Positions 6,410 through 11,942 of a DNA stretch of 11,942 bases are shown one piece after another. Position 1 is the stretch's first letter; each line of letters begins with the position of its first letter. The position numbers were made by a program, and so were the translations under genes. The notes under the pieces were generated by a model. It made no database searches and was not told the DNA's origin. It worked only from the letters and a program-made list of their open reading frames with translations. This DNA comes from Turicibacter sp. (lineage in GTDB: Bacteria > Bacillota > Bacilli > MOL361 > Turicibacteraceae). The stretch spans positions 1 to 11,942 of the forward strand of contig JAUMTV010000094.1 in assembly GCA_030531025.1 (NCBI GenBank), given 5' to 3'.

Positions 6410-6462
6410 TATTTATTAGAAGAAGACAAGCAGAACAAGTGCTTGTCTTCTTCTAATAAATA
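6410..6462. repeat. 23-bp perfect inverted repeat (long hairpin)
   Basis: Arms 6410-6432 and 6440-6462 are perfectly complementary over 23 bp around the 7-nt loop GAACAAG. A short T-run follows on plus (6466-6471). It lies between the heme oxygenase promoter and the terminator of the next minus-strand gene, so no gene obviously needs it. It may be a strong backup terminator, a processed RNA hairpin or a MITE-like scar. Confidence 0.7.
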
Positions 6463-6485
6463 GTGATTTTTTCTTATACGAATAA

Positions 6486-6510
6486 AAAAGGTGCTAACTT
6501 AGCACCTTTT
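6486..6510 (-). terminator. Terminator of the small membrane-anchored protein gene
   Basis: AAAAGGTGCTA (6486-6496) pairs with TAGCACCTTTT (6500-6510), 11 bp with loop ACT. On the minus strand it ends in a U-run. The stem overlaps the stop codon. Confidence 0.88.
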
Positions 6511-6928
6511 ACTTTTGATTTTGATATAGTTCAGTTAAATATTGAATGTCATCTTTTGACAGTTGTTTTTGTTCTTCCCCTTGGCGATCTTCATAGATTC
6601 CCCCTGTTTCTGTTAAATAAATTCCGCCATCAACCAAGTATTGATTCTTATTCACATTTAAAATAATAATCTCAATATCCGGTCCTTCTGAAAAACAAGC
6701 GATTCCAGATGAAGGAGTAGCTGAATCAATTAAATCAATTACTTCATTCACTTGTTGCTTCGCTTCATCTGTTTCATCAGTGATAACAGGTAACCACTCC
6801 AACTCTCCTGCTTCTAAAAATCCAATTTGCATCTGACGGACCTCGACTGGTTGGTGAGATCCAGGAGTAAACACCCATAAGCCACCTGCAACAAATAATA
6901 AAACGATTATGACTCGAACCCACGACAT
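6509..6928 (-). CDS. Small membrane-anchored protein of unknown function
   Basis: I do not recognise this protein. The longer reading starts at GTG 6937, but that codon overlaps the ribosome binding site. AAGGGTGA followed about 7 nt later by ATG at 6928 makes 6928 the better start (139 residues). Residues about 5-22 (RVIIVLLFVAGGLWVF) are an uncleaved signal anchor or signal peptide. The rest is acidic and soluble (many E, D, Q), ending in a predicted helix (LSKDDIQYLTELYQ), and would lie outside the cell. It has its own promoter and terminator and stands as a single gene. It lies next to another small exported-protein gene, now broken. No enzymatic motif or lipobox cysteine is visible. Confidence 0.75.
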   Translation of the reverse strand: MSWVRVIIVLLFVAGGLWVFTPGSHQPVEVRQMQIGFLEAGELEWLPVITDETDEAKQQVNEVIDLIDSATPSSGIACFSEGPDIEIIILNVNKNQYLVDGGIYLTETGGIYEDRQGEEQKQLSKDDIQYLTELYQNQK

Positions 6929-6960
6929 TTTCTTCACCCTTTATTTCTATATTATCTCTC

Positions 6961-6989
6961 ATTATACTACGACACCAATATATTTTCCA
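6961..6989 (-). promoter_or_regulatory. Promoter of the small membrane-anchored protein gene
   Basis: On the minus strand TGGAAA (6989-6984), a 17-nt spacer and a perfect TATAAT (6966-6961) lie about 33 nt upstream of the ATG at 6928. Confidence 0.65.
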
Positions 6990-7006
6990 TTAAAATCCAG
7001 GTTAAT

Positions 7007-7498
7007 CTATTCAACGATGACTTTAATAACATACGTTGCTTCATTTTCTCCCCAATAAGCTGTTACCACTTAAACATAAGTTCCCACTTCTTGAGGTGCG
7101 ACGAACATATCTTTCGTATTTAATTCAACTTCTTGATGCCAATCTAAGATTACTAATTGATCCTTTGTTTTATCAAATGAAAAATCAAGAACTGCGTTTG
7201 GTGATACCTTTATCCCTTCTAACTGCTTTGCAACTTCATCAACACCTGCACAATTAGCAATCACAGTCGTCTGTTGAAGCCAAGGCTCTTTAGATGTCAA
7301 TTCATATCCACAATTAATCGCTTCTACCTCTAATCCATCAGCTATCACAATTAAACTAGGTACTTTCGCTTCATATTTTACCGAAGCAATACTTAGCACG
7401 ATAATTAAAATTAAAGCTCTGTTAGACTTCTTTGTTGTTATAGGAAAAATCAAGTTTGAAGCGGTCTCGTTTAAATTCAAAATGTTTTTTAATATCAA
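7007..7498 (-). pseudogene. Small exported protein interrupted by an in-frame stop codon
   Basis: The open frame runs from a weak TTG (7498) to TAA at 7070-7072 and encodes 142 residues with a membrane segment at about 27-41 (NRALILIIVLSIASV). Reading on in the same frame past that TAA gives VVTAYWGENEATYVIKVIVE and a stop at 7007. That extension has the alternating beta pattern expected to finish the domain, and resembles small Bacillus exported proteins with a C-terminal GxYxYxVxAxW...Y.FxVxV pattern (from memory, not searched). One base change, TAT/TAC or CAA to TAA, would explain the stop. No ATG or good ribosome binding site is visible at the 5' end, so the start may be decayed too, possibly by the IS scar just upstream. 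If the short form is made, it would lack its last strands. Function unknown. Confidence 0.6.
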
Positions 7499-7569
7499 TT
7501 AATAGTGATGTTAAGGTTTGATTTTAAAAACAACATTAAAATTTAACAGAGATTTTTAGCAACTTAGGT

Positions 7570-7660
7570 AAGCCCCCTCCTTCTACAAGTGGGGGATGAA
7601 TTGTGACCCTTTGTGATGTGAGAGAAAAAAATTATATTTCCCCGTCCTAGACGGACTGAT
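7570..7660 (-). mobile_element. Probable right-end remnant of an IS200/IS605-type element
   Basis: On the minus strand there is a hairpin with GACGG/CCGTC arms (7642-7654), a spacer with TTCATCCCCC, and a second hairpin with CCCCC/GGGGG arms (7573-7577, 7591-7595; inner CTT/AAG). This resembles the end of IS605/IS1341-group elements, where the terminal hairpin is also the 3' end of the TnpB guide (omega) RNA. No tnpA or tnpB coding remains. Assignment is by pattern recognition only. Confidence 0.45.
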
Positions 7661-7737
7661 AATTTAAGTTTGAGTATTCAGCATAATACCCGAGCACTAG
7701 TCAAATCGGTGGGCGTGTGATATAATCCTGCTTAGAC

Positions 7738-7842
7738 ATGAACAGCACGGATTTAAAAGATGTTAACATGCTGGCGAAATGCCAAGACATGGGAACAGCG
7801 ATTGCCAAAGGGATTTTAAATGAGTTAAGGATTGGGTATTAA
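7738..7842 (+). pseudogene. C-terminal fragment of an N-acetylmuramoyl-L-alanine amidase-like protein
   Basis: The frame gives 34 residues: MNSTDLKDVNMLAK, then CQDMGTAIAKGILNELRIGY and a TAA stop. The sequence resembles the last segment of Amidase_3-type cell-wall amidases, where an (I)S/N-x-D-x-x-x-L stretch is followed by an amphipathic helix ending xxAIAxGIxxxLG. The catalytic part is absent and the upstream sequence is the IS-like scar, so this is a truncated leftover. The first ATG has only a TGaTATAAT-like motif (about 7718-7726) upstream and no clear ribosome binding site. Assignment to amidase is tentative. Confidence 0.4.
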
Positions 7843-7865
7843 GATGACAAAAAAATAAAACACTT

Positions 7866-7922
7866 AAAAAGCTCCAAATACCTATTAAATGGTCGCCTTG
7901 ATGGCTTACTGGCGCTTTTTTT
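7866..7922 (+). terminator. Branched terminator-like structure upstream of the Tim44-like gene
   Basis: Outer arms AAAAAGCTCC (7866-7875) and GGCGCTTTTT (7911-7920) pair with one mismatch and run into T7. Inside are two small hairpins, ACC/GGT (7880-7893) and GCC/GGC (7895-7905). It ends 24 nt before the start codon at 7947, so it could end transcription from the amidase remnant or act as a leader attenuator. Confidence 0.45.
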
Positions 7923-7946
7923 CGTTGGGGAAGAGGAGGAATTAAT

Positions 7947-8702
7947 ATGAAAAAAAGGTGGATGGTGTTAGGTATCATTGTTGTATTGGTTATGGGATAC
8001 TGCCAGATGATCGCACAAGCAGATGTGGGAGGTACCTTTTCAGGCGGTAGTTCAAGCAGTGGTGGAAGCAGTAGTAGTGGACGAGGAACAATTTATCGCC
8101 CATATTCTCGTTTATCTTATGGGAGACGATATGGGTCGCAGAATTCGCCTATCGTGTTAGTAGTGATGGGCGGTCTATTAGTGGGGAGATTACTAAAACG
8201 CTTCAACCAACATCAACAACAGAAAAACGAGAGCCGAATCGCCTTAGCGCGGATGTGCGATGTAGACCCGACATTTGACGAGGATGACTTTTTGGATAAA
8301 GTGCAAGATATCTTCTTAAGTGTACAAGAGGCTTGGTCTTCAAGAGACATGCGCTCGGTTCAAGACGTCGAAACGCCTGAACTCTTCAGGCTTCACCAAT
8401 CTCAATTAGAGATGTATCATCAAAAAAATTGGACGCCTCATGTTGAGACGCAACACATTACAGGGGTTCGGTTGGTCTCTTTTTTAGAAACGATTAATGA
8501 AGTCTCCTTAGTGGTGTGTTTGTCGGCTCGTGTGGTAGATTACACCTCAAATCGGGACGGTTTGGTGGTTGACGGGGAAAAAGGTAAAATACATCATCGT
8601 GATTATCGTTTGCGTTTCACTCGCCCAAAAGAAACCATTCAGGATTGGCGCTTAGATGATTATCGCGAGTGGATGGAGAATGAGTTTTTGCGTTATCAGT
8701 AG
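7947..8702 (+). CDS. Tim44-like domain membrane protein
   Basis: 251 residues in this order: a signal peptide (1 to about 25, MGYCQMIAQA end), a Gly/Ser-rich linker (28-48), a basic Tyr/Arg stretch, a second hydrophobic segment (about 68-83, PIVLVVMGGLLVGRLL), and a C-terminal domain (about 105-248). The last opens with DPTFDEDDFLDKVQDIFLSVQEAWSSRD, cut here into its motif pieces DPTF, DFLDKVQDIF and QEAW, typical of Tim44/MRPL45-type domains in bacteria. AGAGGAGG lies about 7 nt before ATG. Bacterial relatives have no settled role and are often proposed as membrane-associated scaffolds. The gene is monocistronic with a strong terminator. Base composition stands out: two 60-base lines I counted are 53% GC, against 32% in bsh. 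That and the IS debris upstream suggest different ancestry from its neighbours. Confidence 0.82.
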   Translation: MKKRWMVLGIIVVLVMGYCQMIAQADVGGTFSGGSSSSGGSSSSGRGTIYRPYSRLSYGRRYGSQNSPIVLVVMGGLLVGRLLKRFNQHQQQKNESRIALARMCDVDPTFDEDDFLDKVQDIFLSVQEAWSSRDMRSVQDVETPELFRLHQSQLEMYHQKNWTPHVETQHITGVRLVSFLETINEVSLVVCLSARVVDYTSNRDGLVVDGEKGKIHHRDYRLRFTRPKETIQDWRLDDYREWMENEFLRYQ

Positions 8703-8726
8703 GGCATGATAAGTAATGGTTTAAGC

Positions 8727-8761
8727 AACCCCTCTATGTCAAGAACATAGAGGGGTTTTTT
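8727..8761 (+). terminator. Terminator of the Tim44-like gene
   Basis: AACCCCTCTATGT (8727-8739) and ACATAGAGGGGTT (8745-8757) form a 13-bp perfect stem with loop CAAGA, followed by a T-run. Confidence 0.95.
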
Positions 8762-8807
8762 GATGTAATAAAATCGACACCTTCGTGTTTCTATCCTTCT
8801 TAATCAG

Positions 8808-8957
8808 CTAACTCCTCTCAATGGATTTGAAATTAATTAAAGAACAACTCTTTAAATTGCATTTTCTTACTATTTGAATATATTGATATGTCAACATTTC
8901 TAAAAAAACAACAAAGTATAACAGAGCTAAAATTAAACAAACGAATATCTTTTTCAT
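8808..8957 (-). CDS. Predicted 49-residue membrane peptide with two cysteines
   Basis: A short frame from ATG 8957 to TAG 8808. AAGGGG with GATGAGG behind it provides a plausible ribosome binding site upstream, and TATAAT lies at 9022-9017. The peptide starts MKKIFVCLILALLYFVVF, one membrane helix or signal-anchor (about 4-22). It then has a polar tail with KCNLKSC (Cys33, Cys38) and ends in SIERS. The tail faces outside if the usual positive-inside rule holds (MKK is inside). I do not recognise a family. It fills what would otherwise be an empty 390-base gap. Small single-helix peptides of this kind include regulators, toxins and pheromone precursors; nothing here picks one. Chance cannot be excluded at this length, but start, site and composition agree. 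Confidence 0.5.
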   Translation of the reverse strand: MKKIFVCLILALLYFVVFLEMLTYQYIQIVRKCNLKSCSLINFKSIERS

Positions 8958-9016
8958 AACCTCATCCCCTTAGTCATGAATCCTAATCTCATAGACACCA
9001 CAAACTCTTTAGTAAC

Positions 9017-9022
9017 ATTATA
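9017..9022 (-). promoter_or_regulatory. Candidate -10 box for the 49-residue peptide
   Basis: Perfect TATAAT on the minus strand, 60 nt upstream of the ATG and just after the terminator of the PAS gene. No good -35 is visible. Confidence 0.35.
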
Positions 9023-9036
9023 TGACTCACCTCGTT

Positions 9037-9061
9037 TAAAAAAGCACCCCAAGTGCCAAAA
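9037..9061 (-). terminator. Probable terminator of the PAS/GGDEF-like gene
   Basis: On the minus strand GGCAC (9057-9053) pairs with GTGCT (9047-9043) using one G-U pair, with a 5-nt loop, followed by a U6 run. The stem is short, so strength is uncertain. Confidence 0.6.
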
Positions 9062-9157
9062 TCGACTGATTATGCCCTCTCCTCATTTAAAATTAAAAAT
9101 CCTAATCTTTACAGACTAGAACTTCAAATTGATAACGACTTATAATGATTTATATTT

Positions 9158-10231
9158 TTAATGACTTAACACAGAGGAAACAATCTCTGAATGTTCGTCA
9201 AGCTTTTCAACTATAATCTCTACTTGTAGAGTAGAAGGTAGATGTAATTGTTGAACATTATCATTTATTTGTTGAACTAGATTTCCTGATTTTAAAGGAT
9301 TCCTTTCTAAAAGTCCTACAAAACCAATCCCCTCTAAATGGAAAAATAAAATATCCGGATAGTCGTTTAATAACTTAGCAATTTGTTTTAAACATTTATT
9401 ACTAACAACTACTCCTTCATTTTTCGTAATTTCTGAAAGATTCTCTAACATAATAGCAATCGCATAGTAATCTTTTTCTGATGTGTTTGCTTTTAACATT
9501 TTTAAAAAGGCACGTCGATTATAAAGATTAGTTAAAGTATCTAGTTCTAATTGCTGATAAACATTAACAACATTTGTCACTTCTTTTGCAATGCAAATTA
9601 TTCCATCTTGTATACGTTTTTTAGATACTTCATAATACTTATCATTTGAAAACTCTATATTTGAACACCATCCCTTTTCAAATGCTTCTTTATCACTTTC
9701 ATAACATTGATAAAAAAGAATAGGTGATAATCTTCCTTGATTCATTAAATCTTCATCTGTTAATCCTATCAACTGTTTTTCATCTAAATTTAAAAAACTT
9801 AAATAACTCGGATTGGCATACTGGTAACATAAATCCTTATTTTTATAAAAAATCATATCTGATGAATGTTCCACAATTAAACTAAGCATCTGTCTTTTGA
9901 AGCAAAAATGACAATCTTTCACTTCAACTTCTAACAGAATTCCAGACTCAATCGAAGTAAATTTAAATTCATAGGATTTTTGAGATGGGGTCTCGACCTT
10001 CATTTGTTGATAACCTTTTGTTTGCTCAACAGATTCTAGCACTTGTTGTAAATCATCCGCAAATGAAGCTAAACCAATGCTTTCAATTAAATCAGTCAAA
10101 TTTAATCCTATAGGTTCATTGACATTAAATAACTCTTTTGCTTTTAAATTGAAATAATTGATTTCACCTTTATTGTTCATTAAAATTGTTGCCTGTGATA
10201 GATGCTCTAAAATTTTAAACTCATTTTTCAA
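9158..10231 (-). CDS. Two-PAS sensor protein with degenerate GGDEF domain
   Basis: 357 residues, no membrane segment or signal peptide. PAS domain 1 is at about 1-105 and PAS domain 2 at about 113-220 (SDMIFYKNKDLCYQYANPSY is typical of the IFYKDxxxxYxYANP kind). A GGDEF-fold domain follows at about 228-350, starting DTLTNLYNRRAFL. The active-site loop, normally RxGGDEF, reads HLEGIGF (298-304), and the metal-binding DxD region reads MLENL, so cyclase activity is very unlikely. It may bind GTP or c-di-GMP, or only dimerise. Between the PAS domains lies CHFC (107-110). The start is TTG at 10231, supported by GGGAGGGG about 6 nt upstream; the overlapping ATG at 10237 hits a stop at once. It is a single gene. 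No DNA-binding or EAL domain is present. Confidence 0.85.
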   Translation of the reverse strand: MKNEFKILEHLSQATILMNNKGEINYFNLKAKELFNVNEPIGLNLTDLIESIGLASFADDLQQVLESVEQTKGYQQMKVETPSQKSYEFKFTSIESGILLEVEVKDCHFCFKRQMLSLIVEHSSDMIFYKNKDLCYQYANPSYLSFLNLDEKQLIGLTDEDLMNQGRLSPILFYQCYESDKEAFEKGWCSNIEFSNDKYYEVSKKRIQDGIICIAKEVTNVVNVYQQLELDTLTNLYNRRAFLKMLKANTSEKDYYAIAIMLENLSEITKNEGVVVSNKCLKQIAKLLNDYPDILFFHLEGIGFVGLLERNPLKSGNLVQQINDNVQQLHLPSTLQVEIIVEKLDEHSEIVSSVLSH

Positions 10232-10331
10232 AGCATTCCCCTCCCTCTAAGTTGTCCACTTAAACAATAAAAACAAGAAATTCTCATCTTCACCTCTCAT
10301 TTTTATGTGTAATTCTTCCTTTTTTATAAAT

Positions 10332-10340
10332 ATCATACCA
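10332..10340 (-). promoter_or_regulatory. Candidate extended -10 promoter of the PAS/GGDEF-like gene
   Basis: TGgTATGAT on the minus strand is an extended -10, about 100 nt upstream of the TTG start; no strong -35 is needed for this class. Moderate support only. Confidence 0.4.
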
Positions 10341-10441
10341 TATTCGACAAAAAGATTAGATGAATTAGCATCGTCATTCAAAAATTATAATCTTAGCATT
10401 CATATAAGTTCAAGTAAATAATTTCCTTTTTTTAGAATCAT

Positions 10442-10471
10442 TTGTTTAAGATTTATAAGGATCGTCATAAT
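10442..10471 (+). promoter_or_regulatory. Candidate promoter of the flippase gene
   Basis: TTGTTT (10442-10447), an 18-nt spacer and CATAAT (10466-10471) lie 36 nt upstream of the ATG. Confidence 0.5.
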
Positions 10472-10506
10472 ACAAATTAGATCTTTTTTAGAGGGGGAAT
10501 AAACAA

Positions 10507-11942
10507 ATGAGTCAAAACTTTATTAAAGGGGCAATGATTTTAAGTCTCAGTCTATTTTTAACTAAAATCCTTGGAATTGTTTATACGATTCCGTTTAAAG
10601 CCCTTGTCGGTGAACAAGGACAGACGCTTTATGGTTATGCCTATACCCTATACAGTTTATTTATAAGTTTATCTACTCTCGGAATTCCGGTTGGAATGGC
10701 AAAGTTTGTTTCTAAATATCAAGCGAGTGGTGAATATGATACAGCACGAAAAACATTTCGTTACTGTGTGATAGCAATGATTTTTTTAGGGTTTATTGGC
10801 TTTCTTATCATGTACTTTTTTGCCCCTATTTACGTCAACTACATTTTAACGAATGCCACATCTCTTTTAAATGATCCCGTTGAGATTGAAGCCCTTGTTC
10901 AGGATGGGCCTGATATTATCCATATGATTCAAGTTTGTAGTATCGCTCTAACTGTCATTCCTGTCATGTCGATTTTCCGAGGTTTTTTTCAAGGAAATCG
11001 TAACATGATTCCTACTTCTATTTCTCAACTTTTAGAGCAAATCGTACGTGTCCTTATTATTTTAGTTGGTTCATTTTGGATTATTAAAATACAAGGCAGA
11101 AGCTATCAAGAGGCCGTTTCTTTATCTGTATTTGCTGCTTTCTTATCGGGGATCGCCTCATTTACATTCCTCATGTACTATTGGCAAAAAGAATTACCAA
11201 AGTACAATGAGTTATTAAAGCATAGTGTGCCACACCCTAAACGGAAATTAAATGTATTATTCAGTGAAGTCATCTACTGTTCTGTCCCGTTTGCTTTCCT
11301 TGGACTGGCGACGTCTTTATATCAAAATATTGATACGCTTAATTTTCATCAACTACTTACTAAATCAGGAATGGCAGTTGGAATTCAAAAATCTTATTAC
11401 GGAATGTATATTACGGAATTAGCTAAATTGATCATGATTCCCGTATCATTCGCCCTTGCATTTGGACAACCCCTCGTTCCTGAACTCACAAACTATTATC
11501 AACAAAAGAAACATCAAGCAGTTGGAAAAACAATTCAACTAGCACTTCGCCTGACTTTATTAATTACGTTACCAGCCGTCATCGGAATTAGTCTCCTTTC
11601 TGATTCCGTGTATCTCTTACTTTACCCATCAACAGAAGAGCTCAACATCCTTGGGGGACAACTGTTTCAAGTCGGCGCTTGGCTTGGAATTTTTTATGCT
11701 CTTTATAGTATTGTCTGCTCTATTTTACAAGGCTTGAATCTACAAAAGAAAGGAATTATCTATTTATTCATCTCTATTGGAATCAAGTATCTTGCTAATC
11801 AACTACTTGTCCCGTTCTTTGGAATTAATGGATTCATTTACTCAACTATTATCGCCTACACGACGTGGATCTGCCTAAGCTACCTTCAAATTAAAAAACA
11901 TTCAACTTTCAAACTAAAAAATCTTTTCATTAGTTGCCTCCC
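10507..11942 (+). CDS. MurJ/SpoVB-family polysaccharide or lipid II flippase (3' end outside window)
   Basis: Membrane flippase of the MVF/MATE-like superfamily that moves lipid-linked sugar precursors across the cytoplasmic membrane. The start ATG 10507 follows AGAGGGGGAA by about 8 nt. The reading frame stays open for 478 codons to the edge. The N-terminus reads KGAMILSLSLFLTKILGIVY, then IPFKALVGEQGQTLYGYAY and LSTLGIPVGMAKFVSKYQASGEY, which closely matches the YtgP/SpoVB branch in Firmicutes. About a dozen hydrophobic helices are visible. Family members run to about 520-550 residues, so some 50-70 residues are missing. In Bacillus the YtgP (MurJ) branch flips lipid II, while SpoVB acts in sporulation cortex synthesis; I cannot separate these roles from sequence alone, so I give no symbol. 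The other side of the operon is not visible. Confidence 0.88.
   Translation, partial: MSQNFIKGAMILSLSLFLTKILGIVYTIPFKALVGEQGQTLYGYAYTLYSLFISLSTLGIPVGMAKFVSKYQASGEYDTARKTFRYCVIAMIFLGFIGFLIMYFFAPIYVNYILTNATSLLNDPVEIEALVQDGPDIIHMIQVCSIALTVIPVMSIFRGFFQGNRNMIPTSISQLLEQIVRVLIILVGSFWIIKIQGRSYQEAVSLSVFAAFLSGIASFTFLMYYWQKELPKYNELLKHSVPHPKRKLNVLFSEVIYCSVPFAFLGLATSLYQNIDTLNFHQLLTKSGMAVGIQKSYYGMYITELAKLIMIPVSFALAFGQPLVPELTNYYQQKKHQAVGKTIQLALRLTLLITLPAVIGISLLSDSVYLLLYPSTEELNILGGQLFQVGAWLGIFYALYSIVCSILQGLNLQKKGIIYLFISIGIKYLANQLLVPFFGINGFIYSTIIAYTTWICLSYLQIKKHSTFKLKNLFISCL

Noticed and set aside
6777..6962. Minus-strand frame starting MRDNIEIK
   Set aside because: Overlaps the small membrane-anchored protein in another frame; it begins within that gene's -10 region and shows no domain pattern.
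7036..7257. Plus-strand frame MLHFLPNKLL
   Set aside because: Antisense to the interrupted exported-protein gene; no ribosome binding site.
7763..7978. Minus-strand frame of 71 residues
   Set aside because: Antisense across the amidase fragment, the terminator-like structure and the start of the Tim44-like gene; proline/leucine-rich shadow.
1..11942. tRNA, rRNA or known riboswitch
   Set aside because: No cloverleaf with TTCGANNC-type arm and no riboswitch consensus that I can recognise in any intergenic region.

Overview
The window looks like a chromosomal stretch of a low-GC, gut-associated Firmicute (Bacillota). AT-rich codon use, strong AGGAGG-type ribosome binding sites, SigA-like promoters, a bile salt hydrolase with all six catalytic residues, a SpoVB/YtgP-type flippase and an ECF sigma/anti-sigma pair all fit an Erysipelotrichia/Turicibacter-like bacterium. 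The genus is my inference; no rRNA or marker gene is present to confirm it.

Layout. 67-1695 (+) is a CPA1 K+/H+ antiporter (CvrA/NhaP2 type) with two RCK_C domains and an unusual four-cysteine tail. 1776-2165 is a dead IS3-family orfA, broken by three short structured repeats of about 47 nt. 4127-2375 (-) is an operon of an ECF sigma factor (GTG start) and a translationally coupled membrane protein, probably its anti-sigma factor, closed by a strong terminator. 4608-5597 (+) is a bile salt hydrolase (bsh). It converges on a heme oxygenase (6289-5651, -) across a shared bidirectional terminator, and the heme oxygenase promoter contains a near-perfect Fur box.

6928-6509 (-) is a small membrane-anchored protein of unknown function. 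7498-7007 (-) is a related-looking small exported protein interrupted by an in-frame stop codon. 7570-7842 holds debris: a probable IS200/IS605-type right end and the last codons of a cell-wall amidase. 7947-8702 (+) is a Tim44-like membrane protein in a visibly GC-richer patch. 8957-8808 (-) is an unlisted 49-residue membrane peptide. 10231-9158 (-) is a two-PAS protein with a degenerate GGDEF domain and a TTG start. 10507 to the right edge (+) is a MurJ/SpoVB-family flippase that runs out of the window.

The common theme is envelope and gut stress: ion homeostasis, bile deconjugation, iron-regulated heme breakdown, an extracytoplasmic-function sigma system, PAS-based sensing and lipid-linked sugar flipping. 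The genes are mostly single transcription units separated by clear terminators. The accessory character is confined to two scars, about 1.7-2.2 kb and about 7.0-8.7 kb. I found no complete, clearly novel multi-gene system. The most unusual signals are the structured repeats in the dead IS, the CxxCxxCxxxCH tail on the antiporter, and the GGDEF-like sensor that cannot be a normal cyclase.
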